From assembly GCF_017876405.1 (NCBI RefSeq), contig NZ_JAGINW010000001.1, positions 10,181,203 to 10,245,202 of the forward strand: a stretch of 64,000 bases of DNA. The letters are read 5' to 3'. Shown here piece after piece: positions 27,501 through 36,237 of the stretch. Each line of letters begins with the position of its first letter. Position 1 is the first letter of the stretch. Origin of the DNA: Kibdelosporangium banguiense. GTDB taxonomy: Bacteria > Actinomycetota > Actinomycetes > Mycobacteriales > Pseudonocardiaceae. Below the pieces are notes generated by a model. The model was not told where the DNA came from. It searched no databases and saw only the letters and a list, made by a program, of their open reading frames with translations. The translations under genes were made by a program, and so were the position numbers.

Positions 27501-27540
27501 GGCGTTGCAAGCGTCCTCGCAGGGAAGCGCTTGCAACGCC
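27501..27540. promoter_or_regulatory. LacI-type operator pair upstream of the dehydrogenase gene
   Basis: GGCGTTGCAAGCG (27501-27513) and CGCTTGCAACGCC (27528-27540) are a perfect 13-bp inverted repeat with 14 bases between. Each arm contains TTGCAAGCG, the half-site of the classic LacI/GalR operator. No T-run follows, so a terminator for the symporter gene is less likely. Confidence 0.65.
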
Positions 27541-27552
27541 GGGTTTCAGCCC

Positions 27553-29004
27553 TTAGGACGCCGCCTGAGTCTGCTCGCGCTTCTTGCGAAGGAAGGCCTG
27601 GACCTGTGGTGTGTACTGCTCGATCCTGAAGAAGTACACGATGATGCCGACGACGACGATCAGCGCGATCGGGAGATAAATGTATGCGCCGAAGATCGCC
27701 TGGTTCGCGGCTGCGCTCTGGTGCACGACCTTGGCGTCGTACGCACCCCACGACAGCAGCCAGCCGACTGCGGCGGCGCCAAAACCGCCACCGACCTTCT
27801 GTCCGAAGATCGCGGCGCTGTAGATCAGGCCGTCGGAGCGCACACCATGCTTCCATTCGCTGTAGTCGACAACATCGGCCACGATCGCGAACAAGCCGGC
27901 GGTGAGGGGGATCTGGCCGACGCCGCGGATGAGCTGGGAGATGAGGATCAGCTCGAAGCTGTGCGGGCCGAACAACGGCAGGAGCGAGCCGATCAGCATG
28001 ATTCCGAGGCCGATCAGGAAGATCGGGCGCTTGCCGTAGCGGCCCATGATCGCCGGCATGAAGGAGATGCCGATGAGACTCGGCAAGATGGTTGCGATGC
28101 TGAGGATGGAGAACAGCGAGGCGTCGCCGAGAATGTTGGTGGCGTAGTAGACGCCCGAGCCCTGTGCGAGGCCGCTGAGGAGATAGAAGGCGATGAAGAG
28201 GAGCCCCGCCAGGACGAAGTAGCGGTTGTGGAACAGGTTCTTCAGTCGCGTGCCGAGCGGCTGCTCGGGCTCGGCGTCCGCGGCGGTGGCGGCCGTGACG
28301 ACGCGCTCCTTGGTGCCGAAGAAGACGATGAGCAGGGTCACCGCCGCGATGATGCCGTAGATGCTCGTCAGGCTGGTCCAAGCGTGCTGATCATTCCCCA
28401 GCGTCTGGATCAGAGGCAGCGTGATCGAGCTGACGATGAGGGTCGTCAGAAGAGCCATGAAGAAACGGAACGTCGTGAGAGTCACGCGCGTCTTCGGGCT
28501 CGGGGTCAGCACCGCCAGCAGCGCGCTGTAGGCGATGTTGGAGGCGGTGAAGAAAACGGCCATCAGGAGCGCGTACATGATGAACGCCCAGGCGATCTTG
28601 CCGGTCTCGGAGAAGCCGGAGGGCACCGAGAACAGCAGGACCAGGCTCAGGCCCATCGGAATCGCGGTCACCAGAATCCAGGGTCGGGTCTTGCCCCAGC
28701 GGGTCTTGGTCTTGTCGATGAACACGCCGACGAGGAGATCCGTGACGCCGTTGAGCAGCTGACCGACGAGCAGAATGGTTCCGGCCACAGCGGCGCCGAT
28801 GCCTGCGATGTTGGTCAGGTAGAACAGCACGAATGTCGTCGCCGGGGCGTAGACGACGTTCGAGCCGATGTCTCCGACCGAGTAGGAAAGTTTCTCGCGA
28901 AGCGAAATCTTCGGGAAGTTCTCCTCGGCCTGGTCAGCCGGGCGAGAGGGGAGCGTAGGCACAGTCTCGGGAATTGCCGCCTGCTTGGCGTCTTGTGCGC
29001 TCAT
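27553..29004 (-). CDS. GPH-family glycoside:cation symporter (MelB-like)
   Basis: 483 residues from ATG 29004 (after GGAGCTCT). About 12 transmembrane helices. The first loop has the GPH signature LLNGVTDLLVGVFIDKTKTR and the WGKTRPWIL segment, with the Asp residues that coordinate Na+ or H+ in MelB relatives. A second half contains DVVDYSEWKHGVRSDG, another family signature. Probably imports a galactoside or other oligosaccharide for the GH2 enzyme encoded divergently. The promoter region is shared with that gene and carries three operators. Confidence 0.93.
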   Translation of the reverse strand: MSAQDAKQAAIPETVPTLPSRPADQAEENFPKISLREKLSYSVGDIGSNVVYAPATTFVLFYLTNIAGIGAAVAGTILLVGQLLNGVTDLLVGVFIDKTKTRWGKTRPWILVTAIPMGLSLVLLFSVPSGFSETGKIAWAFIMYALLMAVFFTASNIAYSALLAVLTPSPKTRVTLTTFRFFMALLTTLIVSSITLPLIQTLGNDQHAWTSLTSIYGIIAAVTLLIVFFGTKERVVTAATAADAEPEQPLGTRLKNLFHNRYFVLAGLLFIAFYLLSGLAQGSGVYYATNILGDASLFSILSIATILPSLIGISFMPAIMGRYGKRPIFLIGLGIMLIGSLLPLFGPHSFELILISQLIRGVGQIPLTAGLFAIVADVVDYSEWKHGVRSDGLIYSAAIFGQKVGGGFGAAAVGWLLSWGAYDAKVVHQSAAANQAIFGAYIYLPIALIVVVGIIVYFFRIEQYTPQVQAFLRKKREQTQAAS

Positions 29005-29044
29005 CGTTGAGAGCTCCGTCCTGGAGCGGAAGGCGCAGCCAGGT

Positions 29045-29115
29045 GGTACCGCGCGATACCTAAGTGTGCGATGGGCTGGTATCACGTGTCAACAGTATTG
29101 GTATCGCGTGATACC
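29045..29115. promoter_or_regulatory. Three operator repeats in the symporter/GH2 divergent promoter
   Basis: GGTACCGCGCGATACC (29045-29060), the half-conserved GGTATCACGTGTCAAC (29078-29093) and GGTATCGCGTGATACC (29100-29115) share the consensus GGTATC-N-CG-N-GATACC. The centre CG and palindromic shape fit a LacI-family operator. The last two are 22 bp apart (two helical turns). They differ in sequence from the repeats at 27501-27540. Confidence 0.75.
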
Positions 29116-29182
29116 TTGAACGGTGTCGCTGCCCGGGACGGCCCGTCGAGAGGTTCGACGTACCCCAGCAAAGGATCTTGAA

Positions 29183-31612
29183 ATGAAGCGCACCGCATTC
29201 GTGGATGGATGGCAATTCCGAGAGAAGGTGAACCCCTTCGCCGAGCTGGGCGGAAGCGTTTCCGCCTATCGCGATGTGGTCGTCCCACATGACGCGATGC
29301 TGACGCGTGAGCGCAGCCCGCAGGCGCCGCAGGCCCAGGCGTTCTTCCCCGATGGCGTGTATCAGTATCGCAAGACCTTCGAGCTGCCCGAGGGCGATCT
29401 GCCCGAACACGTCGTGCTGGAGTTCGAGGGCGTCTACCGGGATGCGATGGTCTACGTCAACGGTGCTTTGGCCGGCCAGCACCCCTATGGCTACTCCGGC
29501 TTTTACATCGACGCCAGCGCGCATGTGGTCCCCGGCACGAACCAAGTCTCCGTGGAGGTCCGCACCCACGACGACTCACGCTGGTACACCGGGGCCGGGA
29601 TCTACCGCGACGTTTGGCTGTGGACGTCCGGGCACACCCACATCGCTCTGGACGGTCTTCGCGTAACGGCCAGCGAGATCGACGAGGAGGGTGCGCTTGT
29701 CGAGGTGGCGACCACGATCGAGCACCATGGCAGCCGCCTGCGCACCGTGCGGGCAACGGTCACCCTCACTTCGCCCGACGGCGAGACCGTCGCGCGCGGC
29801 ACTACTCCTGTCAGTCTCTACCCGGGCTCCAGCGCCGTCGCGCGCCATCGCCTTTACGTCACCTCGCCCTCGCTGTGGAGCGCCGAGAGTCCGACCTTGT
29901 ATCACGCCCGCGTGCAGCTGCTCGCCGACGAAGACACGCTGGACGAGGCGGCGACGAACTTCGGGATTCGCCGACTTCAACTCGACCCTCACCACGGCCT
30001 GCGAGTGAACGGCGCTAGCGTCAAACTGCGCGGCGCGAGCATCCACCACGACAACGGCATCCTCGGCGCCGCGACCTTCGCCGATGCCGAGTACCGGCGG
30101 GTACGCCTGCTGAAAGAGGCCGGCTTCAACGCGATCCGCTCGGCGCACAACCCGCTGAGCAAAGCGGCGCTGGACGCCTGCGACCGCTACGGCATGTACG
30201 TCATGGACGAAACGTTCGACGTGTGGACCTCCGGCAAGGGCGGCTACGACTACTCGCTGCACTTCGCAGAGTGGTGGGAGCGCGACGTGAGTGCACTCGT
30301 AGCCAAAGACTTCAACCACCCCAGCGTCATCCTCTACTCCATCGGCAACGAGATCCCCGAGGTCGGCTCCCCTGCGGGGGCGGCCACCGGCCGTGCCCTG
30401 GCAGAGAAGGTGCGCGAGCTGGACCCGACGCGCTATGTGACCAACGCGATCAACGGGATGCTCGCCGTGATGGATGACATCATCAAGATGGCGGCAGAGC
30501 GCAGTCAGAACGTCGATGAGGGCACCGGCATCAACACCCTCATGTCCGGCCCCGGCGAGTTCATGAACCAGATCGGCTCCTCACCATTGGTCACCGACCG
30601 CACTGAGGAATCCTTTGGCCTCCTGGACATCGCGGGCATGAACTACCTGGATGCCCGATACGAGTCCGATCACGAGCGGTTCCCCAACCGCTTGATCATC
30701 GGGACCGAGACCTTCCCGACTCGCATCGACCACAACTGGCGCATCATCAAGAACAACCCGCATGTCTTCGGGGACTTCACCTGGACCGGCTGGGACTACC
30801 TCGGCGAGGTCGGCCTCGGCCGGATGCAGTACGCCGGCGAAGACACCCCGCCGCAGCCCACCCACAGCGGGCCGTTCCCCTGGATCGCCGCCTGGTGCGG
30901 AGACCTCGACATCACCGGCAGTCGCCGACCGGCTTCCTTCTACCGCGAGATCGTCTTCGGCCTCCAGTCCGCCCCGTACATCGCCGTCCAGCGCCCGGAG
31001 CACCACGGGAAGACTCAGCTGGCGGGGCCGTGGACCTGGAGTGACAGCATCGGCAGCTGGACGTGGCACGGCTTCGAAGGCGCCCCCATCACGGTCGAGG
31101 TGTACAGCGATGCCGAGGAGGTCGAGCTGCTGCTCAACGGGCAGAGCCTGGGACGCGTTCCCGCCGGTGAAGCCAATCGATTCCGATCGGAGTTCGAGAC
31201 GAGCTACACGCCGGGCCAGCTGGTGGCAGTCGCCTACCAGGGTGGCCAGGAAGTCGGCCGCAGCACGCTGCGATCGGCGGGAGAATTCACCGGACTCGCG
31301 CTCAAGGTCGACGAGCCCGCAATCAGTGCCGCAGGCGGTCTCGGATTCGTGACCATCGAACTCGTGGACGCCGACGGCCTGGCCGTAGCCTGCGCACGGG
31401 CGGCCGTCACAGTTGAGGTCGATGGCCCCGCAGAGCTCATCGCCCTAGGCAGCGCCAACCCCGTGTCGGATGAGAGCTTTCAGGACGAAAGGCACACCAC
31501 GTTCGACGGAACGGCACTCGCCGTTGTGCGCACCACAGGAGAAGGCACCATCACCGTGACGGTCAGAACCGACGGCATGCCGGCGGCAAAGACCGAGCTC
31601 ACAGCGCAGTAG
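29183..31612 (+). CDS. Glycoside hydrolase family 2 enzyme (beta-galactosidase type)
   Basis: 809 residues; ATG 29183 follows AAAGGA. Domain order: sugar-binding jelly roll (~30-170, ending in SRWYTGAGIYRDVWLW), immunoglobulin-like domain (~175-275), TIM barrel (~280-590) and C-terminal Ig-like domains with GLALKVDEPAISA. The acid/base is Glu390 in YSIGNEIPE and the nucleophile Glu509 in IIGTETFP, as in GH2. FNAIRSAHNPLSKAALDACD is the usual GH2 segment. No signal peptide, so the substrate is imported, in line with the divergent symporter. Precise sugar (galactoside, glucuronide, mannoside) is not determined by the sequence. Confidence 0.92.
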   Translation: MKRTAFVDGWQFREKVNPFAELGGSVSAYRDVVVPHDAMLTRERSPQAPQAQAFFPDGVYQYRKTFELPEGDLPEHVVLEFEGVYRDAMVYVNGALAGQHPYGYSGFYIDASAHVVPGTNQVSVEVRTHDDSRWYTGAGIYRDVWLWTSGHTHIALDGLRVTASEIDEEGALVEVATTIEHHGSRLRTVRATVTLTSPDGETVARGTTPVSLYPGSSAVARHRLYVTSPSLWSAESPTLYHARVQLLADEDTLDEAATNFGIRRLQLDPHHGLRVNGASVKLRGASIHHDNGILGAATFADAEYRRVRLLKEAGFNAIRSAHNPLSKAALDACDRYGMYVMDETFDVWTSGKGGYDYSLHFAEWWERDVSALVAKDFNHPSVILYSIGNEIPEVGSPAGAATGRALAEKVRELDPTRYVTNAINGMLAVMDDIIKMAAERSQNVDEGTGINTLMSGPGEFMNQIGSSPLVTDRTEESFGLLDIAGMNYLDARYESDHERFPNRLIIGTETFPTRIDHNWRIIKNNPHVFGDFTWTGWDYLGEVGLGRMQYAGEDTPPQPTHSGPFPWIAAWCGDLDITGSRRPASFYREIVFGLQSAPYIAVQRPEHHGKTQLAGPWTWSDSIGSWTWHGFEGAPITVEVYSDAEEVELLLNGQSLGRVPAGEANRFRSEFETSYTPGQLVAVAYQGGQEVGRSTLRSAGEFTGLALKVDEPAISAAGGLGFVTIELVDADGLAVACARAAVTVEVDGPAELIALGSANPVSDESFQDERHTTFDGTALAVVRTTGEGTITVTVRTDGMPAAKTELTAQ

Positions 31613-31759
31613 CGCCGGGTCGGCAGGGGAACGCGACGCCGGCCCGCTCCCCTGCGGGTTCCAGCCCAGGTGGCAATGCCTCGCGCTCGCGAGTGCGCAG
31701 GCGTGCTCCTATGCAACGGAGGCAGGCCGCGTCGGGCTGGACGGTCAGCAACGGTGTCT

Positions 31760-31920
31760 CATGGGACGCTCTGGTACTCCAGCCGCACTTCGTCACCGGA
31801 CGTCGAGGCGATGGGCCACGCTGGGCTCGCATTCCACCTGCACGTGCTCATCGGGATGGCGCTGTTCACCCTGTGGCCGTTCACCCGGCTGGTGCGCCCG
31901 GCCCGAGGGTGGGCACCGGT
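31760..31920 (+). pseudogene. C-terminal fragment of nitrate reductase gamma subunit (NarI)
   Basis: The frame reads SPDVEAMGHAGLAFHLHVLI then GMALFTLWPFTRLVRPARGW, which matches the last transmembrane part of NarI: the heme-binding His in FHLHVL and the LWPFTRLVH end. The rest of narGHJI is absent. The reading frame continues into unrelated sequence. Confidence 0.55.
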
Positions 31921-32033
31921 CCAGCCGGAAACCCGCGCTCCCCCGAAAGTGACTGCTCCGGAAACACCACACCTCGGCGATCTCGCCGAATACCGCTGGG
32001 CCGGCGGATTCGGCTCGGTCCACGGAATCGTGG

Positions 32034-32742
32034 TGCCGGAATCGTCGACGAGGTCGGTGACGGCGTGACCGGCGTCGCCGTCGGCGACCAGGTGTTCGGG
32101 CTGTCTCCGGTCACCGGGACCATGGCCGAGTACGCAGTGCTCAGCTCGTGGTCGCCGAAGCCGGACGCGTGGACGGTCGAACAGGCCGCGGCCGCGGGCG
32201 TGGTGGCGGAGACCGCGATCCGCGTGCTGGACCAGTTGGGCGTCGGAGCGGACAGCACGCTGCTGATCGACGGCGCCGCAGGCGGAGTCGGCGACGCCGT
32301 CGTCCAGATCGCGGTCGGCCGCGGGGCTACTGTGATCGGCACCGCCAGCGAGGCCAACCACGAATACCTGCGCTCACTCGGCGTCATCCCGACGACCTAC
32401 GGCCCCGGTCTGGCGGACCGGGTGCGCGCACTCGCCCCCGCCGGCGTGGACGCCGTCTTCGACGTGGCCGGCGCCAACCTGCCGGATCTGGTAAAGATTG
32501 CGCCCAGTGCTGACGCCGTCGTCAGCATTGCCGACACCACGGCCCCGGAACACGGTGCTCGCTTCTCGATGTCGGGGACCCCCGACGAGATCACACCAAC
32601 CCTGGTCAAGGCCGCCGCCCTGGGCGCCGCCGGGACGTACGTCCCGCACGTCGCGGCCACTTACCGCCTCGACCAGGTCGCCGAGGTCCACGCCCGGATC
32701 GAGGCCGGCCACGCCCGGGGCAAGATCGTCATCAAGATCTGA
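32034..32742 (+). pseudogene. N-truncated zinc-independent quinone oxidoreductase (MDR family)
   Basis: Homology begins abruptly at AGIVDEVGDGVTGVAVGDQV, residue ~70 of a normal enzyme, and continues through the intact cofactor domain (DGAAGGVGDAVVQIAVGRGA) to the C-terminal EVHARIEAGHARGKIVIKI. The first catalytic-domain strands are missing, replaced by the sequence following the NarI fragment. No start codon with a ribosome site is in frame at the right place, so it is probably inactive. Confidence 0.7.
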
Positions 32743-32787
32743 ACAGGCCGCCCGCATCAGGCGGAAACAGCGGTAATCCCTTCAAAA

Positions 32788-33011
32788 ATGGAAGAAATCA
32801 TCGACTCGAAAGTGATCGCTCTGGTTGGCGGCGGCGGAGCGCTGGGCAAGACCATCGCCGAGGAGGTACTCACCCGGCCGGACACGCGGCTGCTGGTGCT
32901 GGTGCGGCCCGGCAGCCGCGACAAGGTCGCCGACCTGGAACGCCGCGGCACCCAGGTCGTGGAGGGAGAACTCTCCGCGGATGCCGGTGCGTCGCCGGCC
33001 GCGTTTCGCTT
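32788..33011 (+). pseudogene. N-terminal fragment of an NmrA-like NAD(P)-binding protein
   Basis: ATG 32788 opens DSKVIALVGGGGALGKTIAE and RPGSRDKVADLERRGTQVVE, very similar residue by residue to the start of the intact NmrA-like protein at 46595-45687 on the other strand. After ~65 residues the match ends, and the frame runs antisense into the 3' end of the SDR gene at 33012. It is a broken paralogue of that gene. Confidence 0.75.
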
Positions 33012-33791
33012 TCAGACAGTCTTGATCGTGCCGCCGTCGATGACGTAGTCGACGCCGGTGATGTTTCCGGCCACATCGGACAGCAGGAACGCGATCAGGG
33101 CCGCCACCTCCTCGGGTTCGGTCATGCGGCCGGTCGTGACGTTCTGGCCCGTCACCATCTGCTGACGGAAGTCGGCCAGGCTCATGCCCGACGCGGCGGC
33201 CCACTGAGCGACCGCGCCGTCGGGGTTCGAGTACACGGAGGTGTTGACCAGGCCGGGCGAAATGGTGTTCACGCGCACGCCCCGGGGACCGAATTCCTCG
33301 GACAGGGACTTGCCCAGCGTAGTGAGCGCCGCCTTGACCGAACTCATCGCAGGCGGGAAGCCTCCGGGCATCAGGGCCATGATCGACGAGATGTTGACGA
33401 CCGCTCCCCGGCGCTCGATCAGGCTGGGCAGAGCGGCCCGCGTGGCACGGACCGTGCTGAGCACGTTCATGCCGAACGCACTGGCCCACTCGGCGTCAGT
33501 GACGTCGAGGAAGCCGACGGTGGCCCCGTCCCCGCCGCCGACGTTGTTCACCAGCAGGTCGATGCCGCCCAGCTCGGCGAGAGCGCTGTCGATGAGAGCG
33601 GAAACTCCGTTCGCGGTGCTCAGGTCCGCCGCCACCGCATGGGCGCCGGTTTCCTTCAGTTCCGGTGTGACGGTGCGGGCGGCACCGACGACGCGGACGC
33701 CTTCGGCGATCAGGGTCCGGACGGTCGCCAGCCCGATGCCCCGGCTGGCACCGGTGACGACGGCGGTCTTGTTGGTCAGGTTGAGGTTCAC
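33012..33791 (-). CDS. Short-chain dehydrogenase with a substituted catalytic tyrosine
   Basis: 259 residues from the GTG at 33791 (after CGGAG). The cofactor motif is KTAVVTGASRGIGLATV (TGxxxGIG), NNVGGG replaces NNAG, and the catalytic Ser region is VVNISSIMAL. The active-site YxxxK reads M-S-S-V-K (FPPAMSSVKAAL): the tyrosine codon is ATG. The C-terminus ITGVDYVIDGGTIKTV is normal for classical SDRs. Loss of the Tyr should abolish classical SDR catalysis, so the enzyme is either inactive, structural, or uses another residue. It is separated from the next SDR by 50 bases. Confidence 0.85.
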   Translation of the reverse strand: MNLNLTNKTAVVTGASRGIGLATVRTLIAEGVRVVGAARTVTPELKETGAHAVAADLSTANGVSALIDSALAELGGIDLLVNNVGGGDGATVGFLDVTDAEWASAFGMNVLSTVRATRAALPSLIERRGAVVNISSIMALMPGGFPPAMSSVKAALTTLGKSLSEEFGPRGVRVNTISPGLVNTSVYSNPDGAVAQWAAASGMSLADFRQQMVTGQNVTTGRMTEPEEVAALIAFLLSDVAGNITGVDYVIDGGTIKTV

Positions 33792-33841
33792 AGCAACTCC
33801 GGTTCTCGAGCGGTAGGTATTCGGATGGCGGATGGGGCGAT

Positions 33842-34612
33842 TCAGTCGCGGATGGTCAGGCCGCCGTCGACCGCCCAGGCCTGCCCGTTGACCCACTCCG
33901 CGTCGTCGGACAGCAGGAAGGCGGCGGCAGCGGCCACATCGGCCGGCTTGCCCAGCCGCGGACTGCGCATCGTGGCGAGAATCCTGGCCTGCCACTCCTC
34001 GCCGATCTGCTCCTGCGCGATCTCGGTCATGGTCACGCCGACGCCGAGGGTGTTGGCGCGGATGCCCTGCTTGCCCCAGGCAGAAGCGACGTGCCTGGCC
34101 AGCGAGTTGATGGCGGCCTTGGACGCCCCGTAGGCCGGGCGCTCGGCCTCACCGATCCAGGCCGCGCCCGCCGAGGTGTTGAGGATGGCACCGCTGCCCT
34201 GCGCCAGGAGGTGCGGGATGACCTCACGGATGGCGATGGCGTAACCGAACAGGTTCACCTCGAAGGTGCGCCGCCACACGGCCACATCCATGTCCAGCAG
34301 GTTCTTGTCCCTGGCCAGGTGCTGGGCCGAGAGTTCGGCACCGACGTTGAACAGCCCGTCGATCCCGCCGAGTTCGGTGGCGGCCGTGTCGACGAGCGCC
34401 TTGATCGAGTCCTCGTCGGCCAGGTCGAACTTCACCGCGATCGCCCTGCCGCCGGCCTCGTTCAGACGCTTGGCCAGCACCTGCCCGGCATCGAGGTTTC
34501 TGCCACCGATGACGACCGAGGCACCCTCCTCCGAGAGCCGCACGGCCGTTGCCGCCCCGATCCCGGCGGTAGCCCCGGCGATGACGATCCGCTTGCCGCG
34601 CAGTCCACGCAT
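33842..34612 (-). CDS. Classical short-chain dehydrogenase/reductase
   Basis: 256 residues from ATG 34612 (GGAG upstream). TGxxxGIG is here GATAGIGAATAVRL with ATAG replacing TGAS, the catalytic Ser is in ILNTSAGA and YxxxK is PAYGASKAAINSL. The NAG motif reads FNVGAEL. The C-terminus is WVNGQAWAVDGGLTIRD. It is on the same strand as the previous SDR and divergent from the TetR gene at 34754, the likely regulator. Substrate unknown. Confidence 0.88.
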   Translation of the reverse strand: MRGLRGKRIVIAGATAGIGAATAVRLSEEGASVVIGGRNLDAGQVLAKRLNEAGGRAIAVKFDLADEDSIKALVDTAATELGGIDGLFNVGAELSAQHLARDKNLLDMDVAVWRRTFEVNLFGYAIAIREVIPHLLAQGSGAILNTSAGAAWIGEAERPAYGASKAAINSLARHVASAWGKQGIRANTLGVGVTMTEIAQEQIGEEWQARILATMRSPRLGKPADVAAAAAFLLSDDAEWVNGQAWAVDGGLTIRD

Positions 34613-34670
34613 GTCCTTCTCCGTTTCCCGAGTGGTTGAGCACCGCCTTGAGCGGCACGGGCCCACGTTA

Positions 34671-34746
34671 GCCGACGGATGTCGGTTTGCCAACTAGCGT
34701 CGGAAAACCGCCATCCGTTGTCCAACCGAGGCGATCGAGGTAGGCT
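34671..34746. promoter_or_regulatory. Divergent promoter region with operator and leaderless promoter
   Basis: CCGAC-GGAT-GTCGG (34671-34684) is a short palindrome. Towards the TetR gene, TTGTCC (34718-34723) and TAGGCT (34741-34746) are 17 bases apart and the ATG lies 7 bases after the second, so the transcript would be leaderless. Confidence 0.5.
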
Positions 34747-34753
34747 CAGCGGG

Positions 34754-35407
34754 ATGACCGCCACGAACAACAGCAGCGCCCCGCCGGGCGATCGACGCGT
34801 ACGGCGCACCCGGACGGCCCTGCAGCGCGCCCTGATCGACCTCGTCGAGGAGCGGGACCTGGCGCAGATCAGCGTCGCCGACGTCGTCGATCGGGCCGAG
34901 GTCAACCGCTCGACGTTCTACGACCACTACCGGGACGTGCACGAACTGGCCGAGGCCGCCAGCACGTCGATGATCGACGACCTGATCGGGGTCGTCATCG
35001 CCCTCGACCCCGCCCACGCGAACCCGTCCGATTCCCCGGAGGACCCCGACCCGCCACTGACGGCCTTCTTCGCACACTTCGCCGAGCACGCCGGTCTCTA
35101 CCGCAGTCTGCTGGGACCGACGGGAAGCGCCCGCGTCATCGAACACGTGCGCCTGCGCACCGCGGCGGCCGCCCACACCTCCCGGCATCTCGCCGCGACT
35201 GAGTCCACATCGGACACGGCTGACCCGGCGGACATGCCGCACGACGTGCCCGCGGCGTTCGTCGCCGGCGCACTGATAGGGGTGGCCACCGACTGGTTGC
35301 AGCGAGGATGTCCGCGAACGCCCGTCGAGATGACCAGGTTGACCAAACCGCTCCTGATCGCGGTCTCGGCCGGCGGTGAAGTTCCCGGCTCCGGGTACCG
35401 GACCTAG
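34754..35407 (+). CDS. TetR family regulator
   Basis: 217 residues. The HTH is LAQISVADVVDRAEVNRSTF followed by YDHYRDVHEL, of the type often found in TetR_C_14-like regulators. It begins without a Shine-Dalgarno but directly after a promoter-like -35/-10 pair. Divergent from the two SDRs, which it probably controls. The C-terminal ligand domain (VPAAFVAGALIGVATDWLQR) is ordinary. Confidence 0.85.
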   Translation: MTATNNSSAPPGDRRVRRTRTALQRALIDLVEERDLAQISVADVVDRAEVNRSTFYDHYRDVHELAEAASTSMIDDLIGVVIALDPAHANPSDSPEDPDPPLTAFFAHFAEHAGLYRSLLGPTGSARVIEHVRLRTAAAAHTSRHLAATESTSDTADPADMPHDVPAAFVAGALIGVATDWLQRGCPRTPVEMTRLTKPLLIAVSAGGEVPGSGYRT

Positions 35408-35469
35408 CTTTCACGCCGGGTCACAAGTAGTGAACCAATGGTCTCTTATCGTCGATCACTGACGCATGA

Positions 35470-36135
35470 TCAGCCGGCGCGGCGGGCCAGGGTGCCGGTA
35501 ATGAGCCGGGCCAGGGTGGTCTCCAGGTCGGCGGCGAAGTCGAGGTGCAGACCGGCCAGCGCGGGGTCGGCTTCGCCCACGGCAAGCGCACTGGCCGAAG
35601 GGTGCGCGTACGTCCACAGTGCACCGGTGACGACCAGGGTCATCGCACACACACTGCGGGAATCCTCACCGAGTTCGGGGAGGTAACGGCGAACGGCCTC
35701 GGCGAACATGCCGATGCTGGTGTGCGTGGATCTTTTGAAGCGCAGCAGGCCTTCGGCGGACACATTGTGCTCCAGCACGCCGGGCTGGGCGGCGATCAGG
35801 TCGCACAGCCTGGAGTTCCGCAGCATCGAGCGGCTGACCAGGGCGGCCAGGCGGTCGCCACGCTCGCGGGCGCGGCCGCCATCGCCGTCCGACAGTTGCA
35901 CGGAGATCTCCGCCACCCAGCGGTGCAGCTGGACGTCGAGCAGGTCGAGCAGGACCGCCTCGCGCGACTCGAAGTAGCGCCGCATGGCCGACTTGGCCAG
36001 CCCGACCCGGCGGCTCAGCTCGTTGAGCGTGATCTCGCCGACCGGCATGTCCTCCAGCATCGCCGACGCCGTGTCCAGGATGGCCCGGCGCCGGATCTCG
36101 CGGTGCTCCTCGCTGCGTGCGCGCTGGAAGGTCAT
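35470..36135 (-). CDS. TetR family regulator of the LLM oxidoreductase
   Basis: 221 residues from ATG 36135. HTH: GEITLNELSRRVGLAKSAMR with RYFESREAVL. The C-terminus is Leu/Ala-rich ligand domain. It is divergent from the LLM oxidoreductase, with the palindrome 36142-36173 between them, so it is the probable repressor of that gene and of itself. Confidence 0.85.
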   Translation of the reverse strand: MTFQRARSEEHREIRRRAILDTASAMLEDMPVGEITLNELSRRVGLAKSAMRRYFESREAVLLDLLDVQLHRWVAEISVQLSDGDGGRARERGDRLAALVSRSMLRNSRLCDLIAAQPGVLEHNVSAEGLLRFKRSTHTSIGMFAEAVRRYLPELGEDSRSVCAMTLVVTGALWTYAHPSASALAVGEADPALAGLHLDFAADLETTLARLITGTLARRAG

Positions 36136-36141
36136 GGACCG

Positions 36142-36173
36142 ATATTAGTATCCCACCGGTTGACTACTAATAT
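36142..36173. promoter_or_regulatory. Operator-like inverted repeat in the TetR/LLM divergent promoter
   Basis: ATATTAGTA (36142-36150) and TACTAATAT (36165-36173) are perfect inverted repeats 14 bases apart in an AT-rich island. The arms sit directly upstream of the TetR start. Confidence 0.6.
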
Positions 36174-36237
36174 ACCGTCGGTACAGTATCTTCCGGAATG
36201 CGGCCGCCAGCCAGCGAACGAAAGAGGTCTGTTTCTG

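Noticed and set aside
27505..29010. Plus-strand frame of about 500 codons across the symporter gene
   Set aside because: Highly charged, repetitive composition and exact overlap with a clear membrane protein on the other strand; an antisense artefact.
35545..36237. N-terminal extension of the LLM oxidoreductase to 538 residues
   Set aside because: The extension overlaps the divergent TetR gene and its promoter palindromes; the ATG at 36238 follows a proper ribosome site and matches the fold start.
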